From positions 1 through 64,000 of the forward strand of contig NZ_JAIQLH010000055.1 of assembly GCF_020037025.1 (NCBI RefSeq): a DNA stretch of 64,000 bases, in the 5' to 3' direction. Under the pieces are notes generated by a model that was given only the letters and a program-made list of their open reading frames with translations, was not told where the DNA came from and searched no databases. Below, piece after piece: positions 1 to 7,794 of the stretch. A program made the translations under genes and the position numbers. The stretch's first letter is position 1; each line of letters begins with the position of its first letter. The stretch comes from Streptomyces huiliensis. Its GTDB lineage: Bacteria > Actinomycetota > Actinomycetes > Streptomycetales > Streptomycetaceae.

Positions 1-72
1 GGCCGGCGCCCGGGGCGCCGCGGGCGGCGGGGCCTGGCCCGGCTCGGGCGGGACGCTCCCGACGATCTCCAT
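1..72 (-). CDS. 5' end of an unidentified gene (partial, runs off the left edge)
   Basis: Reading leftward from an ATG at 72, 24 codons are open to the window edge, and every codon after the start ends in G or C, as in real genes here. The peptide begins MEIVGSVPPEPGQ and continues Pro/Ala-rich. No family can be assigned from so little. The stretch 73-327 between this start and the next gene shows no further gene, only promoter sequence. Confidence 0.4.
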   Translation of the reverse strand, partial: MEIVGSVPPEPGQAPPPAAPRAPA

Positions 73-314
73 GTCCGATACCAACCCCTCGCCGTGGCTC
101 CACCGCACACGACGAGTGTTGGGAAGACCACAGTCCGCGCGGACAGCTGATCAGAAGTCGCCGCCAATCGGCGCTATTTGATCGCGTGCGTATGCCGCAG
201 TCACTCCCGCGACTGTTCCTGGCTGCCCTGATCGTCGTTCGCGGAACGCTCCGGAGCAGGTCGCTCCGCCTTCGCCGACGAGCGTGCGGGCGGAGACCAC
301 CCCACCCGTCCGGT

Positions 315-320
315 TAGCAT
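315..320 (+). promoter_or_regulatory. -10 element of a leaderless promoter
   Basis: TAGCAT lies exactly 7 nt before the ATG at 328 and there is no ribosome binding site. Transcription would start at or next to the start codon, the usual leaderless layout in Streptomyces. Confidence 0.45.
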
Positions 321-327
321 CCGTCGC

Positions 328-1095
328 ATGGAGCCCGCACTGCACCTCGACGTCGCCGACGGCACGGCGACGATCCGCATCGCCCACCCCGCCAAGCGGA
401 ACGCCATGACGCCCGCCATGTGGCGGGCGCTTCCCCCGCTGCTGGAGCGGTGCGCCGCGGACCCGGCCGTCCGCGTCCTGGTGCTGACCGGCGAGGGCGA
501 CACCTTCTGCGCGGGCGCCGACATCGCCTCGCTCACCACCGGCGGCGAGGGCGACCCGCAGGACCTGGCCATCGCCGCCGAGGAGGCGCTGGCGGCCTTC
601 CCCAAACCGACGGTCGCGGCCGTGCGCGGCCACTGCGTGGGCGGCGGCTGCCAGCTCGCCGTCGCCTGCGACCTGCGGTTCGCCGCCGAGGGCGCCCTCT
701 TCGGCGTCACCCCGGCCCGGCTGGGCGTCGTCTACGCCGCCTCGTCCACCCGCCGGCTGACCGGTCTGGTCGGCCCGGCGACCGCCCGGTACCTGCTCTT
801 CTCCGCCGAACTCATCGGCACGGAACGGGCGCTGCGCACCGGTCTGGTGGACGAGGTGTGGGCGCCGGACGAACTCGACTACCGCGTCGCCGAGTTCGCC
901 CGGCTGCTCGCCTCGCGGTCGCAGCTGACGCAGGCCGCGGCGAAGGAGTTCACCCGCCCGGAGCCGGTGCCGGCGGAGCGCGTCGCCCACTGGGCGGAGC
1001 AGGGGCACACCAGCGCCGACCTGGCGGAGGGTGTCACGGCGTTCCTGGAGCACCGGACTCCGCGGTTCACCTGGAGCGTGCCGTCCGGGAGCTGA
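328..1095 (+). CDS. enoyl-CoA hydratase/isomerase family protein
   Basis: 255 residues, full length for a crotonase-fold enzyme, which acts on acyl-CoA thioesters in the cytosol. The CoA/oxyanion-hole segment reads GEGDTFCAGADI (about residues 56-67), and the second oxyanion-hole segment reads GHCVGGGCQLAVACDL near residue 110. The usual hydratase glutamates are not obvious in the stretch after it (GVTPARLGVVYAAS), so the reaction could be isomerisation, hydrolysis or hydration. The ATG at 328 follows a leaderless -10 box. The stop is 7 nt from the convergent DJ-1 gene, leaving no room for a separate terminator. The family is sure, the substrate unknown. Confidence 0.9.
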   Translation: MEPALHLDVADGTATIRIAHPAKRNAMTPAMWRALPPLLERCAADPAVRVLVLTGEGDTFCAGADIASLTTGGEGDPQDLAIAAEEALAAFPKPTVAAVRGHCVGGGCQLAVACDLRFAAEGALFGVTPARLGVVYAASSTRRLTGLVGPATARYLLFSAELIGTERALRTGLVDEVWAPDELDYRVAEFARLLASRSQLTQAAAKEFTRPEPVPAERVAHWAEQGHTSADLAEGVTAFLEHRTPRFTWSVPSGS

Positions 1096-1102
1096 CCGGC
1101 CG

Positions 1103-1732
1103 TCACTCCTTGCCGCGCACCCGCTTCCACTCGGCCACCAGCTCGGCGGGGGCCGTGCGCACCGACCCCGCCGCGTACGGCGGCCGGGGGTCGTACTCGG
1201 TGATCAGCTGGATCGACTGGGCCGTGCGGTCGCCGGCCAGCCGGCCCGCCAGCGTCAGGCCCATGTCGATCCCGGCGGAGACGCCGGCGGCCGTCACGTA
1301 CTTGCCGTCGGTCACCACCCGCTCGTCCGTCGGCTCGGCGCCGTACCCGGCGAGCTGCGGCAGCGACAGCCAGTGCCCGGTGGCCCGGCGGCCCGTCAGC
1401 AGCCCGGCGGCGCCGAGGATCAGCGCGCCGGTGCACACGGACGTGGTCCAGCGCGTGCGCCGGTCCAGCGCGCGCAGCCAGTCGTGGACGGGCCCCGGTT
1501 CCAGGGGGAGGTTGGCCTCGGGGCCGCCCGGCACGACGAGCACGTCGGCGTCGGTGACCTCGTGGAACGCGGCGTCGGCGTCCAGGGTGAGCATGTTCCG
1601 GTCGTCGCGGACGGGCCCGCGCCGCTCGCCGACGAGGACCGCCTCGGCGCCGGGGACCCGGGTCAGGATCTCGTAGGGGCCGGCGACGTCGAGGATGGTG
1701 AAGCCGGGGAAGAGGAGGATGGCGATCCGCAT
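1103..1732 (-). CDS. DJ-1/PfpI family protein (isonitrile hydratase-like)
   Basis: 209 residues. It begins MRIAILLFPGFTILDVAGPYE, typical of the isonitrile-hydratase branch of DJ-1/PfpI. The nucleophile elbow SVCTGALILGAAGLL, followed by GRRATGHW, carries the conserved Cys-Thr pair near residue 100. Family members hydrate isonitriles to N-substituted formamides, or act as glyoxalase/chaperone-like proteins. The start at 1732 lies inside the end of the upstream AraC-type gene (70-nt overlap), so the two are probably cotranscribed and coupled. The substrate cannot be read from sequence. Confidence 0.85.
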   Translation of the reverse strand: MRIAILLFPGFTILDVAGPYEILTRVPGAEAVLVGERRGPVRDDRNMLTLDADAAFHEVTDADVLVVPGGPEANLPLEPGPVHDWLRALDRRTRWTTSVCTGALILGAAGLLTGRRATGHWLSLPQLAGYGAEPTDERVVTDGKYVTAAGVSAGIDMGLTLAGRLAGDRTAQSIQLITEYDPRPPYAAGSVRTAPAELVAEWKRVRGKE

Positions 1733-2748
1733 GCCGGGCCTTTCGGGGTCGGTGCTTCGGTGAGTGGTTCGGTCGGTGCTTCGGCGGGTGGTTCGGGGCG
1801 GACGCCGCGCCGGTACGCGCCGGGCGGGGCGTCCAGGGCACGCCGGAAGGCCCGGCGCATCGCCTCGGGCGTCCCGTAGCCGCAGCGGCGGGAGATCTCC
1901 TCGACGCCGTCCGCCGTCTCCTCCAGCAGCCGTCGGGCGGTCTCCAGGCGCACCCGGCCGACGTACCGGCCGGGCGGGACGCCCACCTCCGCCCGGAAGG
2001 CCCGGGCGAAGTGCCGGGGCGACAGGCCCGCGCGGGCCGCGAGGGCCTCGACGCCCAGGTCCGCGGCGGGGTGCTCGGCGATCCACTGCTGGAGGTCGCG
2101 CAGCGCGGGGCGGCGGGGTGTCTGCGCGGCCAACTGCGCGCTGAACTGCCGCTGCCCGCCCGGGCGCCGGAGGTAGACGACCAGGTACCGGGCGACCGCG
2201 AGGGCGACGGCCCGGCCGTGGTCCTCCTCGACCAGCGCGAGGGCGAGGTCCACGCCGGCCGTCACGCCCGCCGAGGTGGCGACGCTGCCGTCGCGTACGT
2301 AGACGGGCTCGGTCTCCAGCCGGACGGCGGGGAAGCGCGCGGCGAAGCCGTCGCAGTACGCCCAGTGGGTGGTGGCCCGGCGGCCGTCCAGCAGCCCGGC
2401 GGCGGCCAGCAGGAACGCGCCGGTGCACACGGAGACCAGCCGGGCGGCGCGCGGGCCGTGCTCGCGCAGCAGCCCGACGAGCCGCGGGTCCGGGTCGGTG
2501 ACGCCCCGGCCGCCGGGGACGAGCAGCACGTCCGGGGCGGGCACGGCGTCCAGGGCGCCGTCGGGCGTCAGCAGCAGGCCGCTGCCGGTGCGGACCGGCC
2601 GGCCGTCGACGGTGGCGGTGCGCACCCGGTACGCGCCGGGGTCGCCGACCTCGGCCCCGGCCCGGGTGAACACTTCGAGCGGGCCGGTGACGTCGAGGCT
2701 CTGGACGCCCTCGTGGAGGACGATGAGCACGGTGCGGCGAGGCGTCAT
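1663..2748 (-). CDS. GlxA-type transcriptional regulator (DJ-1-like domain plus AraC HTH)
   Basis: 361 residues. The N-terminal ~190 residues are a DJ-1/PfpI-like sensor domain (VLIVLHEGVQSLDVTGPLEV; SVCTGAFLLAAAGLLDGRR). The C-terminal ~100 residues are an AraC double HTH (LSPRHFARAFRAEVGVPPG and EISRRCGYGTPEAMRRAFRR). Family members such as GlxA and FtrA regulate small catabolic operons, and the DJ-1 enzyme gene just downstream is the likely target. The C-terminal tail is Pro/Glu-rich, made from a duplicated ~22-bp unit around 1750-1800, and overlaps the next gene. The start is ATG at 2748; an in-frame GTG two codons upstream is an alternative. Confidence 0.88.
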   Translation of the reverse strand: MTPRRTVLIVLHEGVQSLDVTGPLEVFTRAGAEVGDPGAYRVRTATVDGRPVRTGSGLLLTPDGALDAVPAPDVLLVPGGRGVTDPDPRLVGLLREHGPRAARLVSVCTGAFLLAAAGLLDGRRATTHWAYCDGFAARFPAVRLETEPVYVRDGSVATSAGVTAGVDLALALVEEDHGRAVALAVARYLVVYLRRPGGQRQFSAQLAAQTPRRPALRDLQQWIAEHPAADLGVEALAARAGLSPRHFARAFRAEVGVPPGRYVGRVRLETARRLLEETADGVEEISRRCGYGTPEAMRRAFRRALDAPPGAYRRGVRPEPPAEAPTEPLTEAPTPKGPACGSPSSSSPASPSSTSPAPTRS

Positions 2749-2876
2749 GATCACATGCTGGTCCCGGGTGCCGGGCGGCGGCAATGACGGGCTTCCCACC
2801 TTTCCTGCCATGGCGGACATCCCTTCCGGGCGGTCCCGGTCGCACTCCGGTCTTCCGCGCCGGCCCGCCCGCCGCC

Positions 2877-2882
2877 TAGCGT
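2877..2882 (+). promoter_or_regulatory. -10 element of a leaderless promoter
   Basis: TAGCGT sits 7 nt before the ATG at 2890, and no Shine-Dalgarno sequence is present in between. Confidence 0.45.
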
Positions 2883-2889
2883 GCGGGGC

Positions 2890-3795
2890 ATGACATCCAC
2901 CTCCGCTGACACGTCCGCCACGATCCTCGCCGCCGGCCGCCGCTGTCAGACGGCCCTCGAAGCCGTGCACGTCTTCTCGTACTTCACGCCCGAGACCTTC
3001 CGCGAGTTCGCCGCGTTCGGGGTGGAGGACGGGCACACCCGGTACTTCGCGGAGCGGGGCGGCGCCCTGGGGCGCGTCGGGGCGGGCACGCTGACGGCCG
3101 TGTTCCACGTGTTCAAGCACGAGCTGGTGGCCCGTCACATGCCGGCGGTGTGGGAGCGGATGGCGCCGGAGGAGGCGGTGGCCGCGCGGCTGCGCGCCTG
3201 CGACGCCGCCCTGCGCAGGATGCTCGGGGAGGACGGCATAACCGCACCCGAGATCGCCGAGGCCGCCGAACTGGCGCTGCGCGCGGCGGAGGCGGGCGAG
3301 CGCGCGTCCCGGCCGCTGTACGCCGCCCAGGCCGACCAGCCCGTTCCGGACGCCCCGCACCTGGCCCTCTGGCACGCGGCGACGATGCTCCGCGAGCACC
3401 GCGGCGCCGGGCACCTGGCCGCGCTGGCCTCCGCCGGTCTCGACCCCGTCGAGGCGCTGGTCAGCCACGCGGCCGGGCGGGACGGGAGCGCGCTCTCCCG
3501 GCGGCTGCTGCGCACCCGCGGGTGGAGCGCGGAGGAGCTGGCGGACGGCGCGCGGCGGCTGCGCGAGCGCGGGCTGTTCACCGCCGACGGGACGCTCACC
3601 CCGGCGGGCGCGGAGCTGCGCCGGGACCTGGAGGAGGCCACCGACCGGCTGGACGCCGGGCCGTGGGAGCACCTCGGCGCGAAGGGCACGGAGCGGTTGA
3701 CGGAGCTGGCCGGGGACCTGGCCGCCAGGATCGCGGCCGCCGGCGGGTCCCCCACGGGCGCACCGCGCGCGGCGGACGGCACCGCCGAGGGGTGA
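2890..3795 (+). CDS. SCO6745-family protein (predicted helical regulator-like)
   Basis: 301 residues. The opening (AAGRRCQTALEAVHVFSYFTPETF) and the internal FHVFKHELVARHMPAVW are hallmarks of the actinobacterial SCO6745/SalK-like family. Its C-terminal half resembles a winged-HTH layout (residues ~195-240: HPRGWSAEELADG type helices, then a GLFTADGTLTPAG wing). The molecular role of the family is not established; members occur beside antibiotic and regulatory genes. It is Ala/Arg/Glu-rich and probably cytosolic. The ATG at 2890 was preferred over the GTG at 2881 because of the leaderless -10 box. Confidence 0.75.
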   Translation: MTSTSADTSATILAAGRRCQTALEAVHVFSYFTPETFREFAAFGVEDGHTRYFAERGGALGRVGAGTLTAVFHVFKHELVARHMPAVWERMAPEEAVAARLRACDAALRRMLGEDGITAPEIAEAAELALRAAEAGERASRPLYAAQADQPVPDAPHLALWHAATMLREHRGAGHLAALASAGLDPVEALVSHAAGRDGSALSRRLLRTRGWSAEELADGARRLRERGLFTADGTLTPAGAELRRDLEEATDRLDAGPWEHLGAKGTERLTELAGDLAARIAAAGGSPTGAPRAADGTAEG

Positions 3796-3877
3796 GCCGG
3801 GGGCGGCGCGGCCCGCGGTGTCGTAGGTACCTGCGAGAATGCGGAGCGCAGTCCGACAGAGAAAGCGGAGCGTGATC

Positions 3878-6214
3878 GTGACGGCTACCGGTACGACGGT
3901 CGAAGGCAGGATCGCCGAGGAGCTCGGCGTTCAGGAGCGGCAGGTGAAGGCGGCCGTCGACTTGCTCGACGGCGGGGCGACCGTGCCGTTCGTCGCCCGC
4001 TACCGCAAGGAGGCGACCGGCGCCCTGGACGACGCGCAGCTGCGCACCCTGGAGGAGCGGCTGCGCTACCTGCGGGAGCTGGAGGAGCGGCGGGCCGCCG
4101 TCCTGGAGTCGGTGCGCTCGCAGGGCAAGCTGGACGCCGCGCTGGAGGCGCGGATCCGCGAGGCCGACTCCAAGGCCCGGCTGGAGGACATCTACCTGCC
4201 CTTCAAGCCCAAGCGGCGGACGAAGGCGCAGATCGCCCGCGAGGCGGGGCTCGAACCGCTGGCCGAGGGGCTGTTGTCCGACCCGGGCGTCGAACCCCTC
4301 GCCGCGGCCGCCGCCTTCGTCGACGCGGACAAGGGCGTCGCCGACCCGGCCGCCGCGCTGGAGGGTGCCCGGGCGATCCTCACCGAGCGGTTCGCGGAGG
4401 ACGCGGACCTGATCGGCGAGCTGCGCGAGCGGATGTGGACGCGCGGGCGGCTGGCCGCCAAGGTGCGGCCCGGGAAGGAGGAGGCGGGCGCCAAGTTCGC
4501 CGACTACTTCGACTTCGCCGAGCCGTTCACCGAGCTGCCCTCGCACCGGGTGCTCGCCATGCTGCGCGGCGAGAAGGAGGAGGTGCTCGACCTCGTCCTG
4601 GAGCCGGAGCCGGCCGGTGAGGCGCCGGCGGGCCCGAGTGCGTACGAGCAGGCCGTCGCCCGCCGGTTCGGCGTGGCCGACCGGGGGCGGCCGGGCGACA
4701 AGTGGCTGGCCGACACGGTCCGCTGGGCCTGGCGCACCCGCATCCTCGTCCACCTCGGCATCGACCTGCGGCTGCGGCTGCGCCAGGCGGCCGAGGACGA
4801 GGCGGTCCGCGTCTTCGCCACCAACCTGCGTGACCTGCTGCTGGCCGCCCCGGCCGGCACCCGCGCCACGATGGGCCTCGACCCGGGCTTCCGTACGGGC
4901 GTGAAGGTCGCCGTCGTCGACGCCACCGGCAAGGTCGCGGCCACCGAGACCATCTACCCGCACGTCCCGCAGAACAAGTGGGACGCCTCCCTGGCCACGC
5001 TGGCGCGGCTCGCCAAGGAGCACGGGGTGGAGCTCGTCGCCATCGGCAACGGCACGGCCTCCCGGGAGACGGACCGGCTGGCCGCCGACCTGATCGGCCG
5101 CCACCCCGAGCTCGGGCTCACCAAGGTGATGGTCTCCGAGGCGGGCGCCTCGGTGTACTCGGCGTCCGCGTTCGCCTCCCAGGAACTGCCCGGGATGGAC
5201 GTGTCGCTGCGCGGCGCGGTGTCCATCGCGCGGCGGCTCCAGGACCCGCTGGCCGAGCTCGTCAAGATCGACCCCAAGTCGATCGGCGTCGGCCAGTACC
5301 AGCACGACCTGTCCGAGGTGAAGCTCTCGCGGTCCCTCGACGCGGTCGTCGAGGACTGCGTCAACGGCGTCGGCGTCGACGTCAACACGGCGTCCGCGCC
5401 GCTGCTCTCCCGCGTCTCCGGCATCAGCTCCGGCCTCGCCGACAACATCGTCGCCCACCGCGACGCGAACGGCCCCTTCCGGTCCCGCAAGGCGCTCAAG
5501 GACGTGGCCCGGCTCGGCCCCAAGGCGTACGAGCAGTGCGCCGGCTTCCTCCGCATCCGCGGGGGCGACGATCCGCTGGACGGTTCCAGCGTGCACCCCG
5601 AGGCGTATCCGGTGGTGCGGGCGATGGCCAAGCGGACGGGGAACGATGTCGCGGCGCTTGTCGGCAACACGGGTGTGCTGCGGTCTTTGCGGCCCGAGGA
5701 GTTCGTCGACGAATCGTTCGGTCTGCCGACCGTGACGGACATCCTGCGCGAGCTGGAGAAGCCGGGGCGCGACCCGCGGCCCGCTTTCCGTACGGCTTCC
5801 TTCAAGGACGGCGTCGAGAAGATCGGTGACCTGGCGGCGGGGATGATTCTGGAAGGCGTCGTCACGAATGTCGCCGCGTTCGGGGCGTTCGTGGACGTCG
5901 GGGTGCATCAGGATGGTCTGGTGCATGTGTCGGCGATGTCGAAGACGTTCGTCAAGGATCCCCGGGACGTGGTGAAACCGGGTGACATCGTGCGGGTGAA
6001 GGTGCTCGAAGTCGACATTCCGCGGAAGCGGATTTCTTTGACGTTGCGTCTGGACGATGAGGCTTCCGCTTCTTCCGGCCGGCGGGAGCCGCGTGAGAAC
6101 CGGCGCGGTGGGGCGCCTCGGCCTCGGCGGGAGGCTTCTCCGCCTGCGGCGGGTGGGGCGATGGCGGATGCGTTGCGGCGTGCGGGGCTCGTGCGGCCGG
6201 AGGGCCGCAGGTAG
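3878..6214 (+). CDS. tex: Tex family RNA-binding transcription accessory protein
   Basis: 778 residues, the usual Tex length. In order: an N-terminal HTH-rich region with the invariant VPFVARYRKEATG; a YqgF/RNase-H-like domain (MGLDPGFRTGVKVAVVD, near residue 330); a helix-hairpin-helix segment (GISSGLADNIVAHRDANG); and a C-terminal S1 domain (GMILEGVVTNVAAFGAFVDVG, about 655-725). A basic Arg/Gly-rich tail follows. Tex binds nucleic acid and affects transcription of some genes. The GTG at 3878 is preferred because GGAG lies 7 nt upstream; the GTG at 3872 and the ATG at 3839 are in frame but poorly spaced. Transcription probably stops at the multi-hairpin element at 6225-6358. Confidence 0.95.
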   Translation: MTATGTTVEGRIAEELGVQERQVKAAVDLLDGGATVPFVARYRKEATGALDDAQLRTLEERLRYLRELEERRAAVLESVRSQGKLDAALEARIREADSKARLEDIYLPFKPKRRTKAQIAREAGLEPLAEGLLSDPGVEPLAAAAAFVDADKGVADPAAALEGARAILTERFAEDADLIGELRERMWTRGRLAAKVRPGKEEAGAKFADYFDFAEPFTELPSHRVLAMLRGEKEEVLDLVLEPEPAGEAPAGPSAYEQAVARRFGVADRGRPGDKWLADTVRWAWRTRILVHLGIDLRLRLRQAAEDEAVRVFATNLRDLLLAAPAGTRATMGLDPGFRTGVKVAVVDATGKVAATETIYPHVPQNKWDASLATLARLAKEHGVELVAIGNGTASRETDRLAADLIGRHPELGLTKVMVSEAGASVYSASAFASQELPGMDVSLRGAVSIARRLQDPLAELVKIDPKSIGVGQYQHDLSEVKLSRSLDAVVEDCVNGVGVDVNTASAPLLSRVSGISSGLADNIVAHRDANGPFRSRKALKDVARLGPKAYEQCAGFLRIRGGDDPLDGSSVHPEAYPVVRAMAKRTGNDVAALVGNTGVLRSLRPEEFVDESFGLPTVTDILRELEKPGRDPRPAFRTASFKDGVEKIGDLAAGMILEGVVTNVAAFGAFVDVGVHQDGLVHVSAMSKTFVKDPRDVVKPGDIVRVKVLEVDIPRKRISLTLRLDDEASASSGRREPRENRRGGAPRPRREASPPAAGGAMADALRRAGLVRPEGRR

Positions 6215-6224
6215 GGAGCCCCAG

Positions 6225-6358
6225 CCCCGCCCCTTCGCCGTTTCCTGGGGCTGACGCCCCAGACCCCGAAACCGCGCTCCGCGCGGTTGTCCTCAAACGC
6301 CGGACGGGCTGGATATAGCCCGTCCGGCGTTTGAGGACGAGCGGCGAAGGGGCGGGAC
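6225..6358. terminator. streptomycete-type multi-hairpin intergenic element, bidirectional terminator
   Basis: It lies between convergent tex and the M1 peptidase gene. Four structures can be read. The core is a perfect 22-bp stem, arms 6289-6310 and 6317-6338, with loop GGATAT. CTGGGGC/GCCCCAG (6245-6262) and ACCGCGC/GCGCGGT (6271-6287) form two smaller hairpins. An outer arm CCCCTTCGCCG (from about 6230) pairs with CGGCGAAGGGG (6342-6352). The core sequence (GCCCGTCCGGCGTTTGAGG) is familiar to me as a repeat scattered through Streptomyces intergenic regions. Confidence 0.8.
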
Positions 6359-6368
6359 AGGGGCACCC

Positions 6369-7781
6369 TCACGCCCGCCGGAACTCCGGCACCCGCTTCT
6401 CGTGAAGCCACGGCCCGAGCACGTCCTCCACATCCCGCGCCGTGGCGCGCCCCGCATGCGTGAGGAACCCGGGAGTATCCGCACTCCCACCCCGCCGCGC
6501 CTCGTGCCACGTCCGCAGCACGCGGAAGAACGCCTCGTCCCCGACGGCCAGTCGAAGAGCGTGCAGGGCGCAGGCCCCCCTCACATACACCCGGTCGTCG
6601 AACAGATGCCGCCGCCCAGGATCCGCCATCCGCAGGTTCTGGCGGCGGCCCGCCAGGTCCGCCCGGGAGCGCCGGGCGAGAGTGTCCGCGTCGTCCTCGC
6701 CGAGGTGCTCGGACCACAGCCACTCCGCGTACGTGGCGAAGCCCTCGTTGAGCCAGATGTGCTGCCACTCGGCGAGGCTGACGCTGTTGCCGAACCACTG
6801 GTGGGCCGTCTCGTGGGCGACGAGCGTCTCCCAGCCGCGCCGACCGTCCATGTGGTTGCGGCCGAAGACGGAGAGGGTCTGGTTCTCGACGGGGGCGGCG
6901 AGGTCGGCGTCGACGACGGTGACGCCGTAGGACTCGAAGGGGTAGGGGCCGAAGAGGTCCGTGTAGAGGCGGAGGATGCGGCCCTGGCGGGCGAGGTCGT
7001 GGCGGACGCGGTCGGTCAGCCGGGCGGGGCAGGCGACGTGGACCGGTACGGGCGTGCCGTCGGTCTCCCGTTCGGTCCAGGTCTCGCGGTGGAAGCGGCC
7101 GGTGTAGAGGGCGGCGAGGTAGCAGGCCATCGGACCGGGGTGGTGGTAGGTCCAGCGGGCGGTGCCGTCCGCCTCCCGGTGGTCGACGAGGGAGCCGTTG
7201 GCGAGGGCGTCGTAGCCGGCGGGGACGGTCACCTCGAAGGTGTAGGCGGCCTTGTCGTCGGGCCGGTCGTTGCAGGGGAACCAGGACGGCGCGCCCACCG
7301 GCTGGGAAGCGACGAGGGTGCCGTCGTGCTCGTCGCCGGTGCGGTCCCAGCCGATCGGGCCGTACGGCGAGTGGACCGGGCGCGGCCGGCCGCCGTAGCG
7401 GATGTCCAGGACGAAGGGGCGGCCCGGTTCGAGCGTACGGTCCGCGGTGATCCGGAGTCTGCCGTCGCGGTGGCGGAAGGGGACCGGGCGGTCGTCCAGG
7501 AGGACCTCGTCCACGGAGAGCCTGGCCAAGTCCAGTTCGACGGAGTCCAGAGCGCCGTTGGCCGTCGCCTCGATCCGGGCGCGACCGTCGAGCCGGTGGC
7601 GGCGGGGGTCGTAGTCGAGCTCCAGGTGGTAGGCGAGGGTGCGGTGGGCGTACGAGCCGTGGCGCGGGAAGTAGCGCTGGTCGCGCGGCCGGTGGCGGGC
7701 ACCGCCGCCCACGGCGGCGGCGGTCACCGGGACGGCCAGCGCCGCGAGCAGGACGCGGCGGCTACAGGTGTGTCGTCCCAT
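6369..7781 (-). CDS. M1 family metallopeptidase, Tat-exported
   Basis: 470 residues. Zinc site HETAH at 323-327 with the third ligand Glu346 (WLNEGFATY), the M1 gluzincin pattern; PVENQT at ~298-302 stands where GAMEN is normally found. The N-terminus (CSRRVLLAALAVPV, residues 6-19) has a twin-arginine signal. The enzyme should remove N-terminal residues from peptides outside the membrane. It starts 13 nt after the Pls-type synthetase stop, so the two form an operon. Polymer hydrolysis or self-protection linked to the synthetase product is an inference. At ~470 residues it is much shorter than PepN (~850), like other secreted actinobacterial M1 enzymes. Confidence 0.92.
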   Translation of the reverse strand: MGRHTCSRRVLLAALAVPVTAAAVGGGARHRPRDQRYFPRHGSYAHRTLAYHLELDYDPRRHRLDGRARIEATANGALDSVELDLARLSVDEVLLDDRPVPFRHRDGRLRITADRTLEPGRPFVLDIRYGGRPRPVHSPYGPIGWDRTGDEHDGTLVASQPVGAPSWFPCNDRPDDKAAYTFEVTVPAGYDALANGSLVDHREADGTARWTYHHPGPMACYLAALYTGRFHRETWTERETDGTPVPVHVACPARLTDRVRHDLARQGRILRLYTDLFGPYPFESYGVTVVDADLAAPVENQTLSVFGRNHMDGRRGWETLVAHETAHQWFGNSVSLAEWQHIWLNEGFATYAEWLWSEHLGEDDADTLARRSRADLAGRRQNLRMADPGRRHLFDDRVYVRGACALHALRLAVGDEAFFRVLRTWHEARRGGSADTPGFLTHAGRATARDVEDVLGPWLHEKRVPEFRRA

Positions 7782-7794
7782 ATGTCGTCCCCTG

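Noticed and set aside
151-1053. A 300-codon minus-strand frame over the enoyl-CoA hydratase
   Set aside because: Arg/Gly-rich antisense translation without motifs; the + strand encodes a clear crotonase.
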